A stretch of DNA of 18,657 bases from the NCBI GenBank assembly GCA_036260375.1, contig DASZZZ010000067.1, positions 1 through 18,657 on the forward strand. Reading direction: 5' to 3'. The notes below the pieces were generated by a model that was not told the DNA's origin, ran no database searches, and saw only the letters and a list, made by a program, of their open reading frames with translations. This document shows, piece after piece, positions 1 through 8,569 of the stretch. The position numbers and the translations under genes are program-made. Source of the stretch: DASZZZ01 sp036260375. Its GTDB lineage: Bacteria; Actinomycetota; CADDZG01; WHSQ01. How positions within the stretch are numbered: the stretch's first letter is position 1; every line of letters begins with the position of its first letter.

Positions 1-1
1 C

Positions 2-463
2 GCAGGCGAGGTGCGGGGCGGCGATGGCGGCGCGGGCGGCCTCGGCGAAGCCCTCCAGGTCCTCGACGGCGCACACGTCGCCGATGCCGGCGCCGCACGC
101 GATCGCGGCGAGGTCGGAGCCGGTGGAGGTGGCGGTGGGGAAGCCGCCGACGGAGAGCAGGCTCTCGTTGTCGAAGACGATGTGCGCGAGGTTGGGCGGC
201 GCGTAGCGGGCGAGCGTGGTCAGGCCGCCGAGGTTCATGAGCACGGAGCCGTCGCCGTCGATCACGACCACTTTACGCTTTGGTTGGGCGAGGGCGATAC
301 CCAGGCCCATCGACGAGGCGAGACCCATGGCGTGTTCGAGATAGAAGAAGTTGGCGCGGTGGCCGAGCGCATACAGCTCGACCGCGACCGCGCCCATGAT
401 CGTGACGACGGCGCGGTCGCGCAGTTCGTCGTAGACCGCCGCGAGGCAGTCGGCGCGCCTCAT
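2..463 (-). CDS. TPP-dependent decarboxylase, beta (TPP-binding) subunit, partial
   Basis: This is the C-terminal-type half of a split thiamine-diphosphate decarboxylase of the sulfopyruvate/phosphonopyruvate decarboxylase family (ComE-like). It would bind ThDP-Mg and decarboxylate a 3-substituted pyruvate in the cytoplasm together with the alpha subunit encoded just upstream. The 154 visible residues contain LEHAMGLASSMGLG (42-55), the ThDP/Mg motif start GDGS (70-73) and the downstream FDNES with Asn99, followed by the loop SVGGFPT. The reading frame runs off the left window edge, so the C-terminus is missing; the family is usually about 180-200 residues. The ATG at 463 overlaps the alpha-subunit stop (ATGA), indicating translational coupling. 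The family call is firm. The substrate (sulfopyruvate, phosphonopyruvate or another 2-oxoacid) cannot be decided from this sequence. Confidence 0.85.
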   Translation of the reverse strand, partial: MRRADCLAAVYDELRDRAVVTIMGAVAVELYALGHRANFFYLEHAMGLASSMGLGIALAQPKRKVVVIDGDGSVLMNLGGLTTLARYAPPNLAHIVFDNESLLSVGGFPTATSTGSDLAAIACGAGIGDVCAVEDLEGFAEAARAAIAAPHLAC

Positions 464-975
464 GCGTCCTCCCACATCAGGTCGCGCGTCAGCAGCAGCG
501 CGACCGGCGACAGCGACGACTGCGCCAGCGTCATCGCCTGGGCGACGACGCGCTCGACGTCTTCCGGCCGTCGCAAGTCGTGGTGGACGATGCGCAGCGC
601 GTCGAGGACGTGGCGCGTCGCGCGGCCCCCCTCCGTCTGCCACGGGTCGCGCTCGCCGAGGTGCCCGCGGTCGCTGATCAGCATGAGCAACGGGATCTTG
701 TAGAGCTGCGCGACCGACACGATGCCGTTGACCGACTGCAGGAAGCCGTGGTTCTGCATCAGCAGCGCGGAGCGCGCGCCGGCGAGGTGCGCGCCGGCCG
801 CGACGCCGACGCCCTCCTCCTCCTTCGCGAGGCGCACGAGCGTGACGTCCGGGTCGTCGTCGGCCATCCGGACGAGGTGCACGAGCCACGTCTCGGGCAA
901 CGCCGACATCGACGTCACGCCGGCGGCCTTGAGGGCCGCGTACACGACCTTGGAGTTCGTCTCGGACACGGGCAT
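460..975 (-). CDS. TPP-dependent decarboxylase, alpha subunit (sulfopyruvate/phosphonopyruvate decarboxylase-like)
   Basis: This is the N-terminal (Pyr-domain) half of a split ThDP decarboxylase, ComD-like, 171 residues, a normal length for a separate alpha subunit. The segment VRLAKEEEGVGVAAGAHLAG (about 48-67) holds the conserved Glu expected to activate the ThDP aminopyrimidine. It is followed by QNHGFLQSVNGI and by IPLLMLISDRG, both typical of this subunit. I chose the ATG at 975 because AAGGA lies 10 bases upstream and homology begins there. A longer frame to 1308 exists, but its extension is low-complexity Arg/Ser/Gly and overlaps trpB2. The stop overlaps the beta-subunit start, so the two subunits are co-translated. 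The gene is divergent from trpB2. Substrate specificity is not readable from sequence alone. Confidence 0.86.
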   Translation of the reverse strand: MPVSETNSKVVYAALKAAGVTSMSALPETWLVHLVRMADDDPDVTLVRLAKEEEGVGVAAGAHLAGARSALLMQNHGFLQSVNGIVSVAQLYKIPLLMLISDRGHLGERDPWQTEGGRATRHVLDALRIVHHDLRRPEDVERVVAQAMTLAQSSLSPVALLLTRDLMWEDA

Positions 976-1120
976 CGCGACGGCGTCCTTCCGCGCGCGG
1001 GTTGGCGTCGGCGCGCGCGCGAAGCATAGGCGCGGCCCCCGGCGATCGCCGCGGAGGCGCATATATTTGTCGCTCCGGGGAGCGTCCGTCCCCCGTCGGT
1101 CAACGAGCCGGGAGGCCGCA
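976..1120. promoter_or_regulatory. Divergent promoter region between decarboxylase operon and trpB2
   Basis: This 145-base gap must drive both directions. For trpB2 a TATATT lies at 1062-1067 in the only AT-rich patch. For the decarboxylase a TATGCT lies at 1028-1023 on the minus strand, about 47 bases before its ATG. A perfect 12-base palindrome (CGGCGATCGCCG, 1040-1051) sits between the two candidate -10 boxes and could be an operator. A small inverted repeat CGCTC/GAGCG lies at 1071-1084. No good -35 boxes were found, so the exact promoter placement is tentative. Confidence 0.35.
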
Positions 1121-2503
1121 ATGCCCAGGAGCGACGTCGCCAAGGTGGTGCTGCCCGAGTCCGACATCCCCACCGCCTGGTACAACGTCGTGGCCGACCT
1201 CCCCGGCGAGCCGCTGCCGCCGCTGCATCCGGGCACGATGGAGCCCGCCGGACCCGACGACCTCGCGCCCCTGTTCCCCGCCGCGCTCATCGAGCAGGAG
1301 GTCTCCACCGAGCGTTGGATCGACGTCCCCGGCCCGGTCGTCGACGTGCTGCGGACGTGGCGCCCGTCGCCGCTGCATCGCGCGCACGGTCTCGAACGCG
1401 TCCTCGGCCTGTCCGGCCGTCAGCGCATCTACTACAAGTGGGAGGGCGTCTCGCCCGCCGGCTCGCACAAGCCCAACACCGCGGTCGCGCAGGCCTACTA
1501 CAACGCGCAGGAGGGCATCCGGCGCCTCGCCACGGAGACGGGGGCCGGTCAGTGGGGCAGCGCGCTCGCATACGCGTGCGCGGTGTTCGACCTCGAGTGC
1601 GAGGTCTACATGGTGCGCGTCTCGTTCGACCAGAAGCCCTACCGCCGCGTCCTCATGCAGACGTGGGGCGCGACGGTGCATCCGTCGCCGTCGTCGCGGA
1701 CGCAGGCGGGCCGCGACGTCCTGTCGGCCGACCCCGACTCGACGGGGTCGCTCGGCATCGCGATCTCCGAGGCGGTCGAGATCGCCGCGCGTAACGACGA
1801 CACGCACTACGCGCTCGGCTCCGTCCTCAACCACGTGTGCCTGCACCAGACCGTCATCGGTCTCGAGGCGAAGAGGCAGATGGAGCTGTTCGAGGACGTC
1901 CCCGACGTCGTCCTCGGGTGCGTCGGCGGCGGGTCGAACTACGCGGGCCTGTCGTATCCGTTCGCGATGGACGTGCTGCAGGGCAACGCGCGCACGCGCT
2001 TCGTGGCGGTCGAACCGGACGCGTGCCCGACGCTGACGCGCGGCACCTACGCGTACGACTTCGGCGACACGGCCGGCACGACACCGCTCATGCCGATGTA
2101 CACGCTCGGGCACACGTTCGTCCCGCCGCCCGTCCACGCCGGCGGTCTGCGCTACCACGGCGACGCCCCGGCCCTGTGCGGGCTCGTCCACGCGGGCGTG
2201 TACGAGGCGCGCGCGTACCCCCAGACGCGCGTGTTCGAGGCCGCGGTGACGTTCGCGCGCGCGGAGGGCTTCCTTCCCGGCCCCGAGCCTGCGCACGCGA
2301 TCCTCGGCGCGATCGACGAGGCGCGCGCCGCGCAGGAGGCCGACGAGGAGCGCGTGATCCTGTTCAACCTGTGCGGCCACGGGCACTTCGACATGAGCGC
2401 GTACGACGCGTACGCGAACGGGCACCTCGAGGACCATCCCCTGCCCGACGAGGTCCTGCAGGACTCACTCTCGAAGCTGCCGCCGCAGCCGCAGCCGGCG
2501 TGA
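1121..2503 (+). CDS. trpB2: Tryptophan synthase beta-like PLP enzyme, TrpB2 type
   Basis: This 460-residue PLP-dependent fold-type II enzyme matches the TrpB2 branch, which makes tryptophan from serine and indole and often lacks a neighbouring trpA. Visible landmarks are RPSPLHRA (81-88), the PLP-lysine motif GSHKPNTA with Lys117, ATETGAGQWGS with the catalytic-type Glu140, YMVRVSFDQKPYRR, the phosphate-binding glycine loop GCVGGGSNYAG (267-276 region, GGGSN at 269-273) and the C-terminal NLCGHGHFDMSAYD. TrpB2 also has the N-terminal extension seen here (about 80 residues before the core). The ATG at 1121 is supported by GGAGG five bases upstream; the open frame extends further left but only over the divergent promoter and the decarboxylase. 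No trpA or other trp gene is in the window. Another beta-replacement activity on serine or O-phosphoserine is possible. Confidence 0.9.
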   Translation: MPRSDVAKVVLPESDIPTAWYNVVADLPGEPLPPLHPGTMEPAGPDDLAPLFPAALIEQEVSTERWIDVPGPVVDVLRTWRPSPLHRAHGLERVLGLSGRQRIYYKWEGVSPAGSHKPNTAVAQAYYNAQEGIRRLATETGAGQWGSALAYACAVFDLECEVYMVRVSFDQKPYRRVLMQTWGATVHPSPSSRTQAGRDVLSADPDSTGSLGIAISEAVEIAARNDDTHYALGSVLNHVCLHQTVIGLEAKRQMELFEDVPDVVLGCVGGGSNYAGLSYPFAMDVLQGNARTRFVAVEPDACPTLTRGTYAYDFGDTAGTTPLMPMYTLGHTFVPPPVHAGGLRYHGDAPALCGLVHAGVYEARAYPQTRVFEAAVTFARAEGFLPGPEPAHAILGAIDEARAAQEADEERVILFNLCGHGHFDMSAYDAYANGHLEDHPLPDEVLQDSLSKLPPQPQPA

Positions 2504-2535
2504 CGCCGCGCGCGACGCCGGCCCGGCGCGCGGCG
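2504..2535 (+). other. GC-rich stem-loop after trpB2
   Basis: A perfect 10-base inverted repeat (CGCCGCGCGC at 2504-2513, complementary to 2526-2535) with a 12-base loop starts directly after the trpB2 stop and ends 11 bases before the next ATG. There is no T-run after it, so it may be a partial or attenuating terminator or an mRNA-stabilising hairpin between trpB2 and the DUF1015 gene. It would also crowd the start of the next gene, which shows no clear Shine-Dalgarno sequence. Confidence 0.45.
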
Positions 2536-2546
2536 CGTGCTCCACG

Positions 2547-3764
<1,218 letters not shown>

Positions 3765-3864
3765 GGTCGGCGGGCAGCAGCGCCTCGGTCGCCGCCCCGG
3801 GGTCGGCCTCGCCCGCGCGCTCGGGGGCCGCGGCCTCGCTCGCAGAGGCGGCGTCGTCCGCCTC

Positions 3865-3917
3865 GCTCGGCTCGGCCGCCTCGGAGCCCGCCGCGCTCGG
3901 CTCGGCCGCTTCGGAGC
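3865..3917 (-). repeat. Imperfect tandem repeat, 30-base period
   Basis: Two 23-base copies (3865-3887 and 3895-3917), differing at one base, sit inside the tail of the membrane-protein gene and encode the SEAAEPS repeat. The 30-base spacing keeps the frame as a 10-residue unit. This looks like an expanding low-complexity coding repeat. Confidence 0.7.
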
Positions 3918-4597
3918 GCATGTCGGTCGCCTCGCTCGCCGTGACGTCGACCTGCGCCCGGTCCCCCTCGGAGGCCGCGGGAACGCCCGCGTCGGAGGGC
4001 GGCGGGCTCGCGGGGGCCGGCGGGTCGCACACGCGGCAGCGCGTCAGGCCCTCGGCCGCGGCCTGCTCCAGCGACACCGCGACCGCGCCGGGCTTGCCCT
4101 CGAGCACGCGGCATCCGGGACGGTGGTACGACGACCCCGCGGCTACGACCTCGCCCCCGGCGACGCCGCCGCCGCCGGCTCCCATGCGGGCGAGGTTGCG
4201 GCCCAGGAGCGTGATGACCTCGTCGTACTGGCGCGCGAGCGCCCGCCGCTCGGCCCGCAGCGCCGACATGAGCGCCAGCAGCATGCCGGTCACGATCAGC
4301 CCGAGGCCCATGACGCCGCCCGAGATCAGGTATGGGAACTGGCGCTGGATGAAGTTCTGCGACGCCGCGCCGTTCCACGCGAGCCCGATCAGCACGAACC
4401 CGGCCGTGATGAACAGCAGCGCCAGCACGTTGCCGAGGCGCGTGCGCCGGTCGGCGTCGCCGCGCAGCGACTGGCGTGCGGATCGGACCTTCTTGAACAA
4501 CTTGCCCATCCTTGTCAGACTGAGTTCCGGGCCAGTAAAGCATGGGCGCGCGTCCGAGGCGCCGTCCGGTCCCAGCTAGGCGTGCAGGGGTTGGGCG

Positions 4598-4610
4598 TTT
4601 CGTACCGAAA
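4598..4610. promoter_or_regulatory. Candidate operator palindrome in divergent region
   Basis: The 149-base gap between the membrane-protein start (4509) and the downstream surface-protein start (4659) contains TTTCG-TAC-CGAAA, a perfect 5-base dyad with a 3-base centre. It is flanked by GGG at 4593-4595 and CCC at 4612-4614. It stands out in GC-rich surroundings and lies 48 bases before the TTG start, where a repressor or activator could act. No convincing -10/-35 pair was found, so this is a candidate only. Confidence 0.3.
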
Positions 4611-4658
4611 TCCCTCCACGGAGCAGCCACGTCCGCCGATTGCTTGGAGCCGATCAGC

Positions 4659-6023
4659 TTGAGCCATAGGGTGCTGGCGCTGGTGCTCTCGACCGCCGCC
4701 GCGGTCCTGCTAGCCGCGCCCGCCTACGCGAAGACGAGCCAGCCGCCGGTCGGCGAGTACGCGTGGTACTGGGAGGACCAGAAGCGGGTCAAGGATCCGA
4801 GCGGCGAGGACAACTTCGTCTTCGAGCAGCCCAACCCGTACTGTCCCGGCACGACGCTCGGCGGCGTGGACGAGCTCTGCAAGGCCGGTCGGCTCCCGAT
4901 CGAGGTACGCAACGGCGACTACAAGACACCGAACAAGCTCGCGGCGGTGGGATTCGACCTAACGCTCGTGACGCCCGAGTCCGAGATCGAGAAGTTCAAG
5001 GTGACCTTCGTCGAGGCGAGAGACCACCACTCCGACACCGGCGGCTTCAACCACGAGCGCAAGAAGCTGCAGGCGTGCCGCGTGCTTGAGTATTTCGGAA
5101 CCGGTGAGGCGCGCGAGTATTCCGAGACGCCGCGGTTCCGGTGCACCAAGGACGACCCGCGAGCCCGCCACCGCGTCGTCGGCGAGGGCGACGAGCAGCG
5201 CCACCAGTGGACGTTCGACCTCACTCCGATGGCACGCAAGTGGATGGACAAGGGGGCCGTCGTGACCGCGATCGTCCTGCGGCCGGTCGACCCCGCCACC
5301 GAGCGCGCCATCGGAGGGATCGAGGGCGTCTGCGACAACGATCCCATCGACGACGAGAAGCCGTGCAAGGAGGAAGAGGCGCAGGGCGAGCCGCACGACA
5401 ACTGGAGGGTCGTGCTGCTCGGGCCGGAGGAGCGCAACGGCACGGGCATCGAGACCAAGATCGTCTACGACCCGCCGCCGCTCCCCGACCCGCCGCCGCC
5501 GCCCACCACGACACCGCCACCGCCGTCGTCGTCCCCGCCGCCGCAGTTCGACTCCGGGCCCGACTTCGGCACGTCGACCACCGGCGCGACGACCGACACG
5601 ACCACCGACACGAGCACGACGACGGATGACACGATCGCGTCCACGACGCCTACGCCCGAGCCGACGCCGACGCCCACGCCGGTCGAGGCGAGCGGCGAGC
5701 AGCCGGTCAGCGCGACCGGGCCCGAGACGCCGTCCGTCGTCGGCTTCCCCTGGTACATGTGGCTCGCGCTGCTGGCGGGACTGATCGGCTTCTCGATGGT
5801 GCGCTCCGTGCTGCTCGAGAGCGCCACCGGCGTCCGCCCCGACGGCGTCCTCGCGCAGATCCGCAAGCTCAACGCCGAGCGCCGGGGCGTCCCGGCCGCG
5901 GCCGCGGCCCCGGCCGCCGGGACCCGTCCGGGCGGCGGGCTCGCGGCGCGAGCACGCGCTCTCGGCGCGCTGCCGCGTCGCGCCGTGGGGCTCATCGGAA
6001 GGGTTCGCAACAAGAGGGGGTAG
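4659..6023 (+). CDS. Secreted, membrane-anchored protein with DNRLRE/jelly-roll-like ectodomain
   Basis: A 454-residue exported protein. The order is: signal peptide (1-24, cleavage after AYA), a beta-rich ectodomain (about 30-271), a Pro/Thr-rich stalk (272-362, with PPP and TPTPTP runs), one membrane helix (about 365-386) and a basic, Ala/Arg-rich cytoplasmic tail. The ectodomain has WTFDLTPMARKWMDKG and IVLRPVDP, similar to the conserved strands of DNRLRE-type jelly rolls, and six cysteines (62, 74, 140, 162, 225, 236) that could form disulfides. I chose TTG at 4659: GGAG is 9 bases upstream and it gives a clean signal peptide. The longer ATG frame at 4542 puts 39 low-complexity residues in front. 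The gene ends 7 bases before the binding-protein gene, so the two are likely one transcript. The domain similarity is from memory of the pattern and is moderately sure; the role (ligand capture, adhesion or envelope scaffold) is unknown. Confidence 0.75.
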   Translation: MSHRVLALVLSTAAAVLLAAPAYAKTSQPPVGEYAWYWEDQKRVKDPSGEDNFVFEQPNPYCPGTTLGGVDELCKAGRLPIEVRNGDYKTPNKLAAVGFDLTLVTPESEIEKFKVTFVEARDHHSDTGGFNHERKKLQACRVLEYFGTGEAREYSETPRFRCTKDDPRARHRVVGEGDEQRHQWTFDLTPMARKWMDKGAVVTAIVLRPVDPATERAIGGIEGVCDNDPIDDEKPCKEEEAQGEPHDNWRVVLLGPEERNGTGIETKIVYDPPPLPDPPPPPTTTPPPPSSSPPPQFDSGPDFGTSTTGATTDTTTDTSTTTDDTIASTTPTPEPTPTPTPVEASGEQPVSATGPETPSVVGFPWYMWLALLAGLIGFSMVRSVLLESATGVRPDGVLAQIRKLNAERRGVPAAAAAPAAGTRPGGGLAARARALGALPRRAVGLIGRVRNKRG

Positions 6024-6030
6024 CGGACAC

Positions 6031-7527
6031 ATGTCGCGCTCGTCGCGGCTCACGGCGGCGGTCGTCGCCGGCGTCATGCTGCTCGTCGCGGCCGCGTGCG
6101 GGCAGAAGCCCGGCGTGTCCGAGCAGGGCGTCGCGTTCGGCGACCTCGGTCTCGCGGGCGAGGACCTCCGCTGCGACCCGGAGACGGGCCAGTGCGTCGA
6201 CGACCAGGGCAACATCATCGACGCCGAGACGGGCGAGGTCATCGGTCACATCGACGACGAGGGCTCCGGCGGCACGACGACTACGTCGGACGACGGCCTC
6301 GGTCCGACCGCCTCCGGATCGAACCCCGGCGACGGCTCCGGCGGCTCGACCGACGATCCCTCGGCGGGCGGCGACGACCCCGGCGGCGACCGGCGCGATC
6401 CGTCCGGCGGCTCGCCGTCGGGAGGCGACACGACCGGCGTCACCGGCACGTCGATCAAGATCGGTTACCACATCCCGATCACCGGCGCGGCCGCGGTCCC
6501 GGCCCCCTCGTTCCGCAAGGGCTCGACGCTGTACTGGGACTGGCTCCGGTCGCGCGGCACCAAGATCAACGGGCGCACCGTCGAGGCCGTCTACCGCAAC
6601 GACGAGTACAACCCGTCGCGCGCGGTCGCGGTCTGCAAGGAGCTCGTCGAGGACGAGAAGGTCTTCCTGCTGATCGGCGTCGCGGGCACGGACCAGATCC
6701 AGGCGTGCGCGCGCTACGCGTACAGCGTCGGCGTCCCGTACATCTCGGCGGGCGTCACGGAGATCGGACTGACCAACCTCTCCAACTACTTCGCGGTGTG
6801 GCTGAGCTACAAGCAGCAGGGCCCGTTGCTCGCCGACCTCCTCGTCGACCAGCTCGGCGCGCGCAACGAGCGCAACGCGATGATCCGCTACACGTCGACG
6901 CTGTTCGAGGACGCGCACTCGTCGTTCGTCTCGGCAATGCGTGCGCGTGGAGCGTCGCTCGCCTACGACGTCGCGATCAGCAAGAGCTGCAACCAGTCCG
7001 ACGTCACGCGCGTGTCGACGCAGATCGCGACGCAGCGGTTGCAGAACGTGTACGTCCTGATGTCGCCGCAGTGCTTCCTCCAGATCGCGAACGCCACGCA
7101 GAACCAGGGCTGGCATCCGCAGTGGACCGGCGTCGGGCTGTCCATGGCGCTCGACACCGTCGCGAACCTCGGATGCCGCACCGACGCGATCGACAACGCG
7201 CGCTTCCTCAGCCCCTATCCGGCGTTCATCGACTCCACCCGCTTCGATCGCAACTTCAGGGCCGCGGGCGGCGAGGACGACATCCAGTTCGCGTTCTGGG
7301 GCTTCTCGAAGGTGATCGAGCAGATGCTGCGCGCGCCGGGACGCGACCTCACGCGCGAGCGCTTCGTCTACACGACCGAGCGCCTGCAGAACATCCAGAG
7401 CAACGTGTTCCCGCCGGTGAGCTTCTCGCCCGGGGACCGGTTCGGCGGCAGCTCGATGCACCTCAACCGCGCCGACTGCGACATCAACCGCTGGCGCACG
7501 CAGGCCGCGTTCGTAAGGGACTTCTGA
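6031..7527 (+). CDS. livK: Branched-chain amino acid-type ABC transporter substrate-binding lipoprotein
   Basis: A 498-residue Leu/Ile/Val-binding-protein-like (type I periplasmic binding fold) lipoprotein that would deliver an amino acid or other small ligand to the adjacent permeases. The signal peptide ends LLVAAAC, with lipidated Cys23. Residues 24-139 form a long Asp/Gly/Ser/Thr-rich stalk containing CDPETGQCVDDQGNIID. The binding domain starts at TSIKIGYHIPITG (140-152) and includes EAVYRNDEYNPSRAVAVCKEL, VFLLIGVAGTDQI and YISAGVTE, all typical of the family. Six further cysteines lie in the domain. The usual length is near 400, and the excess is the stalk. The start has a G-rich AGAGGGGG about 10 bases upstream. 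It lies 7 bases after the membrane-anchored gene and 40 bases before livH. The substrate is undetermined; branched-chain amino acids, amides or ureas are all possible for this family. Confidence 0.88.
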   Translation: MSRSSRLTAAVVAGVMLLVAAACGQKPGVSEQGVAFGDLGLAGEDLRCDPETGQCVDDQGNIIDAETGEVIGHIDDEGSGGTTTTSDDGLGPTASGSNPGDGSGGSTDDPSAGGDDPGGDRRDPSGGSPSGGDTTGVTGTSIKIGYHIPITGAAAVPAPSFRKGSTLYWDWLRSRGTKINGRTVEAVYRNDEYNPSRAVAVCKELVEDEKVFLLIGVAGTDQIQACARYAYSVGVPYISAGVTEIGLTNLSNYFAVWLSYKQQGPLLADLLVDQLGARNERNAMIRYTSTLFEDAHSSFVSAMRARGASLAYDVAISKSCNQSDVTRVSTQIATQRLQNVYVLMSPQCFLQIANATQNQGWHPQWTGVGLSMALDTVANLGCRTDAIDNARFLSPYPAFIDSTRFDRNFRAAGGEDDIQFAFWGFSKVIEQMLRAPGRDLTRERFVYTTERLQNIQSNVFPPVSFSPGDRFGGSSMHLNRADCDINRWRTQAAFVRDF

Positions 7528-7553
7528 GTCGCCGCGTGCGGCGGCCACTGCGG

Positions 7554-7559
7554 TAGCGT
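7554..7559 (+). promoter_or_regulatory. -10 element (TAGCGT) of a leaderless livH transcript
   Basis: TAGCGT lies 8 bases before the livH ATG, and there is no Shine-Dalgarno sequence. The spacing would place the transcript start at or next to the A of ATG. The same element in the same position precedes two other genes in this window, on the minus strand. It implies that the four permease/ATPase genes can be expressed separately from the binding protein. The weak hairpin in 7531-7542 after the livK stop would fit such uncoupling. Confidence 0.5.
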
Positions 7560-7567
7560 CGGGCGCC

Positions 7568-8569
7568 ATGAGGAACGTCGTCGTCGTCGCGGCGGTCGCG
7601 CTGGTCCTCGCGCTCGTGATGGTCGCCGGCGGGCCCGTCACCAACGGTCCCAACCCGCTGATCGTCGGCGGCATCGTCAACGGCGCGGTCTACGGCCTGC
7701 TCGCGATCGGGCTCGTGCTCGTATACAAGGGGACGCGCGTCTTCAACTTCGCCCAGGGCGAGTTCGGCACCCTCGCGGCGTACCTCGCGGCGGTCACCAT
7801 CGAGCGGGCCGGGATGCCGTACTGGGGCGGCGTGCTCGCGGCCGTCGCGGGAGTCGCCGTCGTCGCGCTCGTCGTGGAGCGCCTGTTCTTCCGTCCGCTG
7901 CTCGACGCGCCGCGCATCACCGTGCTCGTGGCGACGATCGCCGTCGCGCTGCTGGCCGTCGGCGCGGAGATCCTGATCTTCGGCATCGAGCCCCTCCCCC
8001 TGCGCCCGGTCGTCGCCGCGACCGACGCATCCGGCACGCCGACCGGCGTGGAGGTCCTCGGGTACTTCGTGCCGCCGCAGGGCGCCATCACCGTGGGCGT
8101 GCTCGCGGCGCTCGGCGCGCTCCTCGCGTGGTTCTTCGCACGCACCGACCTCGGGCTGGCGATCCTGGCGACGTCGCAGGACCGGTTCGCGACGCGCGTG
8201 GTCGGCATCGGCGTCGCGCGGATGTCGCGCTTCATCTGGGTCGCGGCGGCGGTGCTCGGCGCGATCGCCGGCATCGCCTACGCGCCGCAGGTCGGGTTCG
8301 TCTCCGCGGGTCTTCTGACGCAGAACGTCGTGATCCCCGCGTTCACCGCGGCGGTGCTCGGCGGGATGTCGAGCCTGCCGGGGGCGTTCCTCGGCGGCCT
8401 CGTCGTGGGCGTCGTCCAGGCGCTCGCCGCGTGGGCGGCGAACTTCGTGACGATCGGCGGAACGCCGCTGGCGCAGGACGTACCCGGCGCCGACCAGCTG
8501 TCGGTCCTCCTGGTGCTCCTCGTCGTGCTCATGATCCGGCCGCAGGGCCTCCTCGGGAGGGAGACGTGA
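7568..8569 (+). CDS. livH: Branched-chain amino acid-type ABC transporter permease, LivH family
   Basis: A 333-residue integral membrane permease forming half of the translocation pore of the HAAT-type ABC importer. The family hallmark is near the N-terminus: NGAVYGLLAIGLVLVYKGTR followed by VFNFAQGEFG and AAYLA. Hydrophobic segments continue along the protein (about eight helices), with the conserved loop ATSQDRFATRVVGIGVARM, where the ATPases dock, and the C-terminal LPGAFLGGLVVGVVQAL. It ends IRPQGLLGRE, typical for the family. Length is slightly above the usual 290-310 because of an N-terminal hydrophobic extension. The ATG at 7568 has a leaderless-type promoter. The stop overlaps the livM GTG start by 4 bases (GTGA). 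Confidence 0.92.
   Translation: MRNVVVVAAVALVLALVMVAGGPVTNGPNPLIVGGIVNGAVYGLLAIGLVLVYKGTRVFNFAQGEFGTLAAYLAAVTIERAGMPYWGGVLAAVAGVAVVALVVERLFFRPLLDAPRITVLVATIAVALLAVGAEILIFGIEPLPLRPVVAATDASGTPTGVEVLGYFVPPQGAITVGVLAALGALLAWFFARTDLGLAILATSQDRFATRVVGIGVARMSRFIWVAAAVLGAIAGIAYAPQVGFVSAGLLTQNVVIPAFTAAVLGGMSSLPGAFLGGLVVGVVQALAAWAANFVTIGGTPLAQDVPGADQLSVLLVLLVVLMIRPQGLLGRET

Noticed and set aside
1100..2437. Long minus-strand frame (445 residues) opposite trpB2
   Set aside because: Arg/Val/His-rich composition typical of the antisense of a GC-rich gene; no motif; trpB2 on the other strand is unmistakable.
4542..4658. N-terminal extension of the membrane-anchored protein from ATG 4542
   Set aside because: It would place 39 Arg/Pro-rich residues before the signal peptide; the TTG at 4659 has a ribosome binding site and a clean signal sequence.
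5992..7680. 562-residue minus-strand frame opposite livK
   Set aside because: Shadow: Arg/Asp/Val-rich with no domain, while livK has a lipobox and a family-typical binding domain.
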